Below, piece by piece: positions 1-6,412 of a stretch of DNA of 7,465 bases; the stretch's first letter is position 1; each line of letters starts with the position of its first letter. The position numbers were made by a program, and so were the translations under genes. Under the pieces are notes generated by a model. It searched no databases. It was not told where the DNA came from and saw only the letters and a list, made by a program, of their open reading frames with translations. Origin of the DNA: an uncultured Trueperaceae bacterium (GTDB lineage Bacteria; Deinococcota; Deinococci; Deinococcales; Trueperaceae); the NCBI GenBank assembly GCA_937911855.1, contig CALDPK010000126.1, positions 1-7,465 on the forward strand, in the 5' to 3' direction.

Positions 1-470
1 CCGTGGCGATGACGGTCGCGCGCGAGCTCGGCATCGAACGCCATTACTCCCGCGTCCTGCCCGGTGAGAAGGCCGCAAGGGTGAAAGAGCTTCAGCAGAC
101 CGCGCCGACAGCGTTCGTCGGGGACGGAATCAACGACGCGCCCGCGCTCCTTGAGGCCGACCTCGGCATAGCCATCGGCGCCGGCACCAACGTCGCGATC
201 GAATCAGCTGACCTGGTGCTGGTGGAGAACGACCCGGTTGACGTCCTTGCAGCCCTGCGGCTTTCCCGTGCCAGTTACCGCAAGATGATGCAGAACCTCG
301 CCTGGGCCACGGGTTACAACGCCCTGGCCATACCGCTCGCTGCGGGTGTACTGGCCGGAGTCGGATTCCTCCTGTCACCAGCCGTCGGTGCCGTCCTCAT
401 GAGCGTTTCGACAGTCGTAGTCGCCATCAACGCGATGCTGCTGCGCAGAACTGATCTGACCGGAGCTTGA
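1..470 (+). CDS. copB: CopB-type (P1B-3) heavy-metal P-type ATPase, C-terminal part
   Basis: This is the 3' end of a membrane ATPase that exports copper (possibly silver) from the cytoplasm using ATP; the 5' end lies outside the window, so the GTG at base 3 is an internal valine. Numbering from that valine, residues 39-49 read VGDGINDAPAL, the P-domain hinge motif of P-type ATPases. Two C-terminal membrane helices follow. The first carries the GYN motif and AIPLAAG (residues 104-115); the last carries MSVSTVVVAINA (133-144). The MSxST...VAxNA form of the last helix, rather than MxxSS, is the signature of the CopB class P1B-3 as opposed to CopA (P1B-1). The protein ends normally with a short basic tail (LLRR). 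The CPH/CPC membrane motif, the phosphorylated aspartate and any N-terminal metal-binding region are not visible. Family is near certain; the metal specificity is inferred from the helix signatures. Confidence 0.9.
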   Translation, partial: VAMTVARELGIERHYSRVLPGEKAARVKELQQTAPTAFVGDGINDAPALLEADLGIAIGAGTNVAIESADLVLVENDPVDVLAALRLSRASYRKMMQNLAWATGYNALAIPLAAGVLAGVGFLLSPAVGAVLMSVSTVVVAINAMLLRRTDLTGA

Positions 471-540
471 GCGGCAGCGGCGCCGGATGCCGTTCGTGCT
501 GTCTACGCCGGGATGGCCGGGATTCCGTTACAAGTCAGAA

Positions 541-615
541 TCAGCTTTTTCTGGTTGTGAAATTCTCCAGGAACTCTGCCGGCAGTTCGTCAAAATCGTC
601 CGTCAATCTGACACG
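541..615 (-). pseudogene. C-terminal remnant of a Phd-type antitoxin
   Basis: On the minus strand about 24 codons before a TGA stop read RVRLTDDFDELPAEFLENF and a short basic tail. This resembles the C-terminal toxin-binding tail of Phd/VapB-type antitoxins, which typically ends in a K/R-(I/V)-x-(x)-DDFD-x-(P)LP-x-x-(F/I)L-x-x-F pattern. No DNA-binding N-terminal domain precedes it: further upstream on this strand the same frame turns into arginine-rich translation that is antisense to the neighbouring remnant. It is therefore read as the surviving tail of a truncated antitoxin gene, with no start and no partner toxin downstream (470-540 has none). The assignment rests on motif recognition over some 20 residues, so it is moderate. 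It could also be an unrelated short C-terminus. Confidence 0.5.
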
Positions 616-923
616 GCGATCGCGTCGGTGACGCGAACCTGAACTACCTCGAGCCTGAACTGCTGATGTACGAACCCCGGGATGAGGGATCGCTGCGCCT
701 CCTCGGCGTCGAGTACCTCGTCTTCCAGCAGGCATGGCACGACGCCGGAAACGCCGCCTCACCCAACCTGCTTGGCCGGGAGTTCTACCTGAACACGACC
801 TTGCTGGATGAACCGTTCTACGCCCTGCATGTGTGGGTGTGGCAGTTCAACCCACTGGGCCTTTTCGCCAACTGGAACCCACTCGTATCCTGCCCGGACG
901 CGGCTGCGCACCTCCTTCACTGA
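612..923 (+). pseudogene. 5'-truncated conserved protein of unknown function (C-terminal fragment)
   Basis: An open frame with no credible start runs from just after an in-frame TGA (609-611) to TGA at 921-923. From about 624 it reads RVGDANLNYLEPELLMYEP, then LRLLGVEYLVFQQAW, LLGREFYLN and, at the end, YALHVWVWQFNP, FANWNPLVSC. The pattern (xGDxxLxxLxPExLxYEP, GVEYxV, ALHVWxWxxNPxGxFxxWNPxVSC) is recalled as the conserved C-terminal half of a family of small, often secreted bacterial proteins of unknown function. Homology seems to start upstream of ATG 666, which has no Shine-Dalgarno, so that ATG is not taken as a real start. The normal N-terminal half, with its signal peptide, is missing, and the sequence immediately to the left belongs to an antitoxin remnant in the opposite direction. 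The fragment is most simply a rearrangement relic. Function unknown. Confidence 0.55.
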
Positions 924-969
924 GAACCTTCCCTCCCGGGGCCGCAACTGACCCCGGGAGGGAAGGTTC
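924..969. terminator. Perfect 18-bp hairpin, shared convergent terminator
   Basis: Arms 924-941 and 952-969 are exact reverse complements (18 bp, rich in G/C) around a 10-nt loop. The hairpin begins directly after the stop codon of the plus-strand fragment (921-923) and ends three bases before the stop of parE on the minus strand (973-975). It therefore fits as a bidirectional terminator for both. Neither side has a long T-run (only TTT within 971-973), so efficiency is uncertain. Confidence 0.7.
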
Positions 970-972
970 GTT

Positions 973-1283
973 TCAGTCAGCGTCTTCCTGAATCAGGCTT
1001 TCGAAGTCGCGTCCACCATAGTAAATCCCGTGTATCTCCACAGTCCTGTCCAGCACCAGGAATGCAATAGTTACACGGCGTCTGAACCAATGGCTCGCAG
1101 CCCCGGCAGGATGTCACTCCTTGCCACACCGATCAGAGGTTCGTGAGCGAGCGTGTCACAGAAGCTGAGAATGGACGACACGAACTGTTGAGCAGCATCG
1201 GGAGAACCGGCATCTGCCAACCAGTTGTACAGGGAGCGGAGCTGACGGCTCGCCCTGGGTGAGTACGCGACCTGATGGGTCAC
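973..1283 (-). pseudogene. parE: ParE-family toxin gene, frameshifted
   Basis: ParE/RelE-fold toxins of this type poison DNA gyrase. The gene starts at ATG 1283, overlapping the parD stop by 4 nt (ATGA). It reads normally for 66 residues (MTHQVAYSPRASRQL, ILPGLRAIG) and then, in frame, ends prematurely at TAA 1071-1073 after SDAV. In the next frame the missing family C-terminus is intact: FRRRVTIAF, then HGIYYGGRDFESL and a stop at 973-975. One extra T near 1084-1087 (ggttc to ggtttc on the coding strand) would give a single 103-residue ParE of normal length, since 311 nt is one short of 104 codons. The truncated product lacks the last beta strands and the YGGRDFE tail, so toxin activity is probably lost. 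A sequencing or assembly error in a homopolymer is the alternative. The downstream hairpin at 924-969 closes the operon. Confidence 0.85.
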
Positions 1284-1564
1284 GAGTCGCTGTCAGCCAC
1301 TCGCTCCGCATGCCAATCAGCCAACCGAGCACGCATGTCACTGGCAGTAGCCGCTTTCGAAGGATCAGCACGCAGTTCCTCCACCGAAGCAGCGACTTCC
1401 GTCCGCAACCACTCTTCAATAGCCTTTTCACGCTCAAACAACGCCCTGAGGCCGTCACGAATCACTTCGCTCTCACTGGCGTAAGCACCGGAAGATACTC
1501 GCTCTTTTAGCGCCTCAGACATTTGAATAGGAAGAGTGATGCTGAGCTGTCGGGTCGTACGCAT
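1280..1564 (-). CDS. parD: ParD-family ribbon-helix-helix antitoxin
   Basis: This 94-residue protein is the antitoxin of the adjacent parE. It should neutralise ParE with its C-terminal tail and repress the operon through its N-terminal DNA-binding domain. Residues 5-15 (RQLSITLPIQM) form the beta ribbon, followed by two helices with the family pattern VSSGAYASESEVIRDGLRAL (about residues 23-42). The C-terminal half is charged and helical, as expected of the toxin-wrapping region. ATG is at 1562-1564, preceded by a purine-rich GGGGGTGAAAAGG stretch in the leader. Its stop overlaps the parE start (ATGA), indicating translational coupling. Gene order antitoxin-toxin and length match type II ParDE systems. 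The antitoxin is intact although the toxin frame is broken. Confidence 0.9.
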   Translation of the reverse strand: MRTTRQLSITLPIQMSEALKERVSSGAYASESEVIRDGLRALFEREKAIEEWLRTEVAASVEELRADPSKAATASDMRARLADWHAERVADSDS

Positions 1565-1582
1565 ACCTTTTCACCCCCAAAA

Positions 1583-1597
1583 TAGGACTTAATCCTA
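1583..1597 (-). promoter_or_regulatory. Candidate ParD operator / core promoter
   Basis: TAGGA and TCCTA form an inverted repeat around a 5-nt spacer (1583-1587 and 1593-1597), 19 to 33 bases before the parD ATG. On the minus strand the left half also reads TAGGAT, a plausible -10 box, so binding there would block transcription. ParD-type RHH proteins commonly autorepress through short palindromes in this position. No convincing -35 box was found. Confidence 0.4.
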
Positions 1598-1657
1598 CTC
1601 TACCGGTGCCAGCTCCACAGAGTTTTGTAATCCATTGAGAGTCATCAGTCAGTGCAA

Positions 1658-2992
1658 TCAGCCGAAAGCGGGAGCTGGATCCGGCTGGCTTAATCGCCTG
1701 ATGAGGATCTGCTCGACACGCAGTCCAGCCATCGCTTCGACGCGCCACTGGAAACCATGCCAGATCTGTTCATCGGCAACCGCCGGCAACCGCTGCAGCT
1801 GGTCGGCGACCAGGCCGCTGACCGTGCGGTAACCGGTGTTCCTGCCGACCTTGTCTTCAAGTCCCAGCAGTTCGAGCAGATCCTCGACCAGGACGCTGCC
1901 GCTGACCAGCCAGGTGTCTTCGCCCATGGCAGTGATCTCGGGTGTCAGCTCCGGACCTTCGGGTACGTCCCCGACGAGTTCTTCGAGAATGTCGCTGAGC
2001 GTAACCAGACCTTCGAAGCCGCCGTACTCATCGATGATGACCGCCAGGTGCACCCGTTCGGTACGGAACTTTTCGAGCAGCCGCAGTATGGGCAGTGTTT
2101 CCGGGGCGATGAGCGGCTCAAGAGCAAGTGCACGAAGATCGAGTGGAGTGCCTTCGAGGCTGGCGGTCAGCAGATCAACCGTGGAGACGTACCCCACGAG
2201 TGAATCCAGGCTGCCGTCAGCCACAATGTAACGGCCGTGCGGCAGCTCCCGTATGCGGACCAATACGGTCTCGACATCGCTGTTCACGTCGAACCAGGCG
2301 ACCTCGGGTCGCGGCGTCATGATCACGTTCACGCGGCGTTCGCCGAGCCAGAAGGCGTTCTCGATGATCGTCTGCTCGGCGGGTTCAACCACGCCGGCTT
2401 TCAGGCCCTGGGCGATCACCATCTCGATCTCTTCTTCGCTGATCTCTTCGGACACATCAGTCGGAACCCGCAGCAGCTTCAGGACTGCGTTGGTTGACAC
2501 ACCCAGGAACCAGACGAGTGGTGCGGCAGCGACGGATATGCCGTGCATGAGCCCGCCGAGCGCCATGGCGGCGCGCTCGGGGTTGGCCAGTGCGATGTGC
2601 TTGGGAACAAGCTCGCCGATGATGAGCGACAGGTAGGTTATGGCCATGACCACCGCTGTGAGCGCGATCGGTGCGCTGTAAGGGGCCAGGGCAGGTACGG
2701 TTGCGAGGGTCCGCGCGAGTGGCTCAGCGAGGGTAGCTCCGCCGTACGCGCCGGCGAACACGCCGACCAGCGTGATGCCGATCTGCACGGTGGACAGGAA
2801 GCGGCTGGGGTCTTCTGCCAGTGCGAGTGCGCGCGCCGCCGCGCGATTGCCGTCCTCGGCGCGCTGCTGCAGCCTGAACCGGTTGGATGAGACCACAGCT
2901 ATTTCGGCCATTGCGAACACGCCGTTGAGCATGATCAGCAAGACCACTATGAGGATGTACACGCGGCGACTATAGGGGATGCAGGGAGGCAC
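1658..2992 (-). CDS. CNNM/CorC/HlyC-family membrane protein with CBS pair (hemolysin-like)
   Basis: This 444-residue inner-membrane protein belongs to the DUF21-CBS-CorC_HlyC family, whose members are linked to Mg2+/Co2+ transport or efflux; the older name hemolysin is historical. An N-terminal DUF21/CNNM membrane domain spans about residues 11-195. It has hydrophobic helices at 11-33, 70-85, 104-126 and 145-165, and the conserved stretches TVQIGITLVGVFAGAYGG (68-85) and GELVPKHIAL (126-135). A CBS pair follows (about 220-280 and 290-345; VIMTPR at 223-228, IIDEYGGFEGLVTLSDILEE at 319-338). The C-terminal CorC_HlyC domain runs from about 355 to 433. The first possible start is GTG 2992. A second GTG at 2962 (residue 11) fits the usual family N-terminus better, and neither has a clear Shine-Dalgarno. 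It is transcribed divergently from the SodC-PQQ gene and ends 93 bp before the parD start. Substrate cannot be told from sequence. Confidence 0.92.
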   Translation of the reverse strand: MPPCIPYSRRVYILIVVLLIMLNGVFAMAEIAVVSSNRFRLQQRAEDGNRAAARALALAEDPSRFLSTVQIGITLVGVFAGAYGGATLAEPLARTLATVPALAPYSAPIALTAVVMAITYLSLIIGELVPKHIALANPERAAMALGGLMHGISVAAAPLVWFLGVSTNAVLKLLRVPTDVSEEISEEEIEMVIAQGLKAGVVEPAEQTIIENAFWLGERRVNVIMTPRPEVAWFDVNSDVETVLVRIRELPHGRYIVADGSLDSLVGYVSTVDLLTASLEGTPLDLRALALEPLIAPETLPILRLLEKFRTERVHLAVIIDEYGGFEGLVTLSDILEELVGDVPEGPELTPEITAMGEDTWLVSGSVLVEDLLELLGLEDKVGRNTGYRTVSGLVADQLQRLPAVADEQIWHGFQWRVEAMAGLRVEQILIRRLSQPDPAPAFG

Positions 2993-3157
2993 TGCATGTG
3001 GTCACCGGCCGAATTGTGCAGAAGCAGGCAGCTGGTGGAAAGCAGGCCAGTTTCTCCGGCTGGGCGCTCGGGGTTGTCTCCTACATTCCGGTTGACGGTG
3101 CGGGCTCTACAGTTGCGGCACATGTTGTGAACACAGAGAAATGTTGGAGGCTGGATC
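2993..3157. other. Divergent intergenic region, promoters unresolved
   Basis: This stretch separates two divergently transcribed genes and should hold both promoters. No near-consensus sigma70 pair was found in either direction. The only sites noted are the GGAGG ribosome-binding site (3146-3150) and a short CACA-TGT-TGTG inverted repeat near 3119-3129, too small to call an operator. Confidence 0.35.
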
Positions 3158-4804
3158 ATGAAGAGACCGACACTGATTCTGACGACTCTGGCGCTGCTGA
3201 CCGGCATCACATGGGCTCAGCAGGCTGTCGCCGACCTGCATGACGCGGCAGGGCAGCCCGTCGGTCAGGCTACCTTCGAACAGGCGGACGGCGGCGTGCT
3301 GATCCGGGTAGAACTGCAAGGTTTTACTGCAGCAGCTGACGCTGAACGGGCGATCCACCTGCACGAGACAGGTGCGTGCGAGCCGGACTTCGATGCGGCA
3401 GGCGCACACTTCAATCCGACCGGAGCTGAGCACGGCTTCGAGAATCCTATGGGTGCTCACGCTGGTGACATGCCGAATATCGTGATTGACGCCGAGGGCA
3501 ACGCGACCTATGAGTATCTGAATGAAGCGGTCAGCATGGACGCTGAGGAAGGCACCTCGATTCTGGGCGGGGACGGCACGGCAATCATCATCCATGCCAA
3601 TCCGGATGATCACGAGTCTGATCCGGCCGGTAACGCCGGGGCACGAATCGCCTGCGGTGTCATCAGTGAAAGCCCGCCGCCCAGTGCCCGCGTGGCGGGC
3701 CCGGCTGAGGACGTTGGTGTGCTCGTGCCGGCATTACTGCCAGCCACAAGTGACCGCATTGAATCACTGCAGCTGCCGGACGGCTTCAGCATCGGCGTGT
3801 TTGCAGAAGGCCTGGACCGTCCCCGCATGCTGGCCCAGGGGCCCGATGGCACAATCTACGTGACTCTCGAGAACGAAGGGGACGTGAATGCGTTCCGTAT
3901 GAACGATGCCGGCCAGGCGGAGGCAATGGAAACAGTCATTCAGGACTTAGCTGGCGTGCACGGCATCACCTTCTTCGATGGGAGCATGTTCGTGGCGACG
4001 CCTACCTCGGTGTTCAGGGGTGAGCCAAATGGCCTGGAGCCGGTCGAACTGACTGAAGTGTTCGAGGGCATGCCCTCTGCCGGTCAGCACTACAGCCGCA
4101 CACTGAAATTCGGGCCTGACGGACTGATCTACATCAACGTAGGCTCGAGCTGTGACGCCTGTGTCGATGCCGATGATCAGGATGCGACCATTCAGCGTGC
4201 GAACCCCGACGGCAGTGAACGCATCCTGTTCGCTACCGGCCTTCGCAACAGCATGGGTTTCGACTGGCATCCGGAAACGGGTGAACTTTGGGCCATGGAC
4301 CACGGCCGGGACTGGCATGGGCATGACAGCCCGGCAGAAGAGCTGAACCGGGTGGTATTCGAGAATGACTACGGCTGGCCGTTCTGTTACGGAGACCGTC
4401 AGCCGGACCCGACGCTTGCCATGGAACCGACAGGCGCGACTCCTGAGGAGTACTGCGCGCTCACTGAACCGCCGGTGCTCACGTACCAGGCGCATTCTTC
4501 ACCCATCAGCTTCAGTTTCTATACCGGCGGGATGTTCCCGGAAGAGTACGTGAACGACGCGTTCCTCACGTTGCGTGGATCGTGGAACCGTCAGCCGGCG
4601 GTGGGCTACAAGGTCGTTCGGGTGCTGTTCGGTGACGATGGCCAACCGACCGGATTCGAGGATTTCGTCACGGGTTTCCTGCTTGACAATGGGGAAGAGC
4701 AGTTCGGCCGGCCAGCAGGTCTGCTGATCCTTGATGACGGCTCCCTCCTGTTCACGGATGACACCAACGGAATCATTTACCGGGTCACATACGACGGAGA
4801 GTAA
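3158..4804 (+). CDS. Secreted fusion: Cu/Zn superoxide dismutase + PQQ-type sugar dehydrogenase
   Basis: This 548-residue exported protein has two enzyme domains. ATG 3158 follows GGAGG by 7 nt. A signal peptide covers residues 1-20 (probable cleavage after TWA). Residues about 22-169 are a complete SodC domain that should convert superoxide to H2O2 and O2. Its copper and zinc ligands are visible as H67 and H69 (HLH), H84 (AGAHFNPTG), H92, H101 and D104 (HAGD) and H146. The disulfide cysteines C74 and C166 and the active-site arginine R163 (ARIACG) are also present. A proline/alanine-rich linker (170-203) leads to a six-bladed propeller of the glucose/sorbosone dehydrogenase family (about 204-546). 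It has LPDGFSIGVFAEGLDRPR, QHYSRTLKFGPDGLIYINVG with catalytic-type H311, a CxxC at 332-335, GLRNSMGF, DHGRDW and RGSWNR. The propeller family uses PQQ to oxidise sugars or related polyols. PQQ use and substrate are inferred. It is a single gene; a convergent gene follows after 49 bp. Confidence 0.9.
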   Translation: MKRPTLILTTLALLTGITWAQQAVADLHDAAGQPVGQATFEQADGGVLIRVELQGFTAAADAERAIHLHETGACEPDFDAAGAHFNPTGAEHGFENPMGAHAGDMPNIVIDAEGNATYEYLNEAVSMDAEEGTSILGGDGTAIIIHANPDDHESDPAGNAGARIACGVISESPPPSARVAGPAEDVGVLVPALLPATSDRIESLQLPDGFSIGVFAEGLDRPRMLAQGPDGTIYVTLENEGDVNAFRMNDAGQAEAMETVIQDLAGVHGITFFDGSMFVATPTSVFRGEPNGLEPVELTEVFEGMPSAGQHYSRTLKFGPDGLIYINVGSSCDACVDADDQDATIQRANPDGSERILFATGLRNSMGFDWHPETGELWAMDHGRDWHGHDSPAEELNRVVFENDYGWPFCYGDRQPDPTLAMEPTGATPEEYCALTEPPVLTYQAHSSPISFSFYTGGMFPEEYVNDAFLTLRGSWNRQPAVGYKVVRVLFGDDGQPTGFEDFVTGFLLDNGEEQFGRPAGLLILDDGSLLFTDDTNGIIYRVTYDGE

Positions 4805-4853
4805 CGAGCCAGATTTCAGGCCCGCGGTCTGGTGATGCCAAGCAGCTGACCAG

Positions 4854-5714
4854 TCATGCGCCGCGATGTTCGCTGGCGGTGAACCGAAGCAGCTGGTCCC
4901 TGAAAATGGCCGGCTCCTCCCGCATCACCCAGTGCCCGCAGCTGGGCACGATCACGAGCCGCGCGTCAGGGATCCGCTCGCTGGCCGTGGCTGCCTTGCG
5001 CCACGAAAGCACCCTGTCGTTGCGGCCGTGCAGCAGCAATGTCGGCACGGCAACCTCTGTCAGCTGCGCTTCGTACGAGGTACCGAGGCTGAACGGCCGT
5101 AGCTCCGCCCGCAGCCAGGCCACGAAGCTGCGCTCCGCCTCGGGCGCCTTGAGCTGTTCGTAGACGGCTTCCACCAGTTCGTCTGTCACGAGCCGCGGGT
5201 CGGAGAACACGATCCGGGTGAGGACCAGGCGGGTAAGGAGCCGGCTGCGCCGCATGCCCCAGCTGACCGTTGCGGTGAGCCTGGGGGCGCGCATGGCGAC
5301 GTAGGGCAGGAGCGGAACCGGCGCGCGGGCGTCAAGTCCGTAGCTGCCGATCAGGGTCAGCGTCTCGAGGCGTTCAGGCGCCTGCAACGCGAATCCAAGT
5401 GCCACGGCTCCGCCCATCGAGAAGCCAGCCAGGTGCACTTTCTCCAGGCCCAGCTCATCGAGGAACTCCGCGAGCAGCGCCACGAAATCCAGCATGGTCA
5501 TCTCGATCTTCGGCCGCTCACTCAGTCCGTAACCGGGCCAGTCGAGTGCGATGACCGTGTGCTGTTTCGCCAGTTCTGGCAGGCTTGGGCCGTAACTCAG
5601 GGTGGCGGAATCAATGGCCGTGCCATGCAGCAGAACAAGGGGCGGCCCGCTGCCCGCCTGCAGGTAGTGGCAGCGCACGCCGCCGACTACGACGTGGCGG
5701 CTGTGCTCAGTCAT
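4854..5714 (-). CDS. Alpha/beta hydrolase
   Basis: This 286-residue cytoplasmic alpha/beta-hydrolase-fold protein probably hydrolyses an ester or C-C bond of an unknown small substrate. The fold's marks are all present. They are the HG oxyanion turn at residues 30-31 (LVLLHGT), DWPGYGLSE (58-66) and the nucleophile elbow GFSMGG with Ser99. The acid is Asp233 (LLLHGRNDRV) and the catalytic His261 lies in CGHWVMREEP. A cap region lies at about 125-205. The length suits the family. ATG at 5712-5714 has no strong Shine-Dalgarno; an in-frame stop lies upstream, so the start cannot be much earlier. It is a single-gene unit convergent with the SodC-PQQ gene, and no strong hairpin was found in the 49-bp gap. 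Members such as MhpC-like hydrolases, esterases and haloperoxidases share this layout, so the reaction is not assigned. Confidence 0.9.
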   Translation of the reverse strand: MTEHSRHVVVGGVRCHYLQAGSGPPLVLLHGTAIDSATLSYGPSLPELAKQHTVIALDWPGYGLSERPKIEMTMLDFVALLAEFLDELGLEKVHLAGFSMGGAVALGFALQAPERLETLTLIGSYGLDARAPVPLLPYVAMRAPRLTATVSWGMRRSRLLTRLVLTRIVFSDPRLVTDELVEAVYEQLKAPEAERSFVAWLRAELRPFSLGTSYEAQLTEVAVPTLLLHGRNDRVLSWRKAATASERIPDARLVIVPSCGHWVMREEPAIFRDQLLRFTASEHRGA

Positions 5715-5766
5715 CGATGCCGGGGGCGCCGCCAGCGTGCTGCAAGGGATAACGTGTCATCTTCGC

Positions 5767-5772
5767 ATTGTA
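5767..5772 (-). promoter_or_regulatory. Candidate -10 box for the alpha/beta hydrolase gene
   Basis: The minus strand reads TACAAT, five of six matches to the sigma70 -10 consensus, about 52 nt before the ATG. No good -35 box is found at 16-18 nt; a weak TTCGCG lies at a 19-nt spacer. It is the best promoter candidate in the upstream stretch. Confidence 0.3.
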
Positions 5773-5846
5773 GAGCTACCTTATGAGCGAGCGCGAAGAG
5801 GGCCGCGGGCAGGGCAGATGCTGCTCAGGCTAGCAGGGTTGAAGCG

Positions 5847-5879
5847 GCAGCGGGGAGGCTCACTGAGCCTCCCCGCTGC
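5847..5879 (-). terminator. Strong hairpin terminator after the ArsR/AHSA1 unit
   Basis: Arms 5847-5861 and 5865-5879 are perfect reverse complements (15 bp, nearly all G/C) with a 3-nt ACT loop. It lies 24 bases past the stop of the AHSA1 gene (5904-5906). The T-run is poor on both strands. A small CTGCT/AGCAG stem (5821-5836) sits next to it on the hydrolase side. It should end the ArsR/AHSA1 transcript and insulate the hydrolase promoter region. Confidence 0.75.
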
Positions 5880-5903
5880 GACTGTTTCGATTCGGTTTCC
5901 CGC

Positions 5904-6410
5904 TCAGCGTTGGTAGGCCTGCTCTGTCTGAGTCAGGTACGTGGCCAGGTTGTTCAGCGTCTGCTGGCCACCCTCAACGGCGCGGAACTTGTTCGCGGCT
6001 TCATCGCGCTGCTCCTTCGTGCGGAAAACCGTGCGCAGCTCGACACGGGTCGCTGCTGCTTCAGCAGTGAACGTGAAGACGGACTCGAACGCCTTCGGGT
6101 CGTCCGGGTGCTCGCCGTGGAGCAGGGCGATCCGCTGAGGTGGCGTGATCTCGGTCCAGGCGATCCACTCCGGGTAATCGGTCCCGTCAGGTCCGTGCAT
6201 GACGAAGTCCCATACTCCTCCGACGCGGAACTCGAACGCCCGTGTCGTGGTTGTGAATCCGTCGGGCCCCCACCAGTTCGCGAGGTGTGCGACCTCGGTG
6301 AACGCCTCGAACACCTGTTCCGGCGGAGCGGCGATGATCCTGGAGATCACGATCTCGCGATCTTCTGGCCTGGCCGGCGTGGCTGCTCTGCTTGCTCCCG
6401 CCTCTTCCAT
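5904..6410 (-). CDS. AHSA1-type SRPBCC domain protein
   Basis: This 168-residue cytoplasmic protein has the START/Bet v 1-like (SRPBCC) fold of the AHSA1 (activator of Hsp90 ATPase homolog 1-like) family, which binds a hydrophobic ligand; no bacterial substrate is established. Visible family marks are ISRIIAAPPEQVFEAFT (22-38), NWWGPDGF (45-52), the FRVGGVWDFVMHGPDG segment (61-76) and the C-terminal helix EGGQQTLNNLATYL (146-159). ATG 6410 was chosen because GAGAGG lies 6-11 bases upstream and homology starts shortly after it. A longer in-frame extension to GTG 6506 overlaps the ArsR gene and is unlikely. The start lies 2 nt after the ArsR stop, so the two are one operon. ArsR-AHSA1 pairs are common in bacteria, with the repressor controlling both. 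Confidence 0.9.
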   Translation of the reverse strand: MEEAGASRAATPARPEDREIVISRIIAAPPEQVFEAFTEVAHLANWWGPDGFTTTTRAFEFRVGGVWDFVMHGPDGTDYPEWIAWTEITPPQRIALLHGEHPDDPKAFESVFTFTAEAAATRVELRTVFRTKEQRDEAANKFRAVEGGQQTLNNLATYLTQTEQAYQR

Positions 6411-6412
6411 GC

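Noticed and set aside
3..5. GTG as start of the ATPase gene
   Set aside because: The product lacks most of a P-type ATPase and the frame is open to the window edge, so this is an internal valine of a gene cut by the window.
472..492. Small CGGCA/TGCCG hairpin just after the ATPase stop
   Set aside because: Only a 5-bp stem with a long GC-rich loop and no T-run; not enough to call a terminator.
1071..1283. ParE as an intact shorter 70-residue protein
   Set aside because: The family C-terminus is clearly readable in the adjacent frame down to 973, so the short frame is the product of a frameshift, not a natural variant.
1757..2231. Overlapping plus-strand frames of 131 and 148 codons within the CNNM gene
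   Set aside because: Both are antisense to conserved CBS and CorC_HlyC domains and resemble no family.
3947..4495. 182-codon minus-strand frame inside the SodC-PQQ gene
   Set aside because: Antisense to a strongly supported coding region; no motif, low-complexity character.
4805..4853. Possible terminator between the convergent SodC-PQQ and hydrolase genes
   Set aside because: Only weak 5-bp stems such as CCAGA/TCTGG are present; nothing comparable with the other hairpins in the window.
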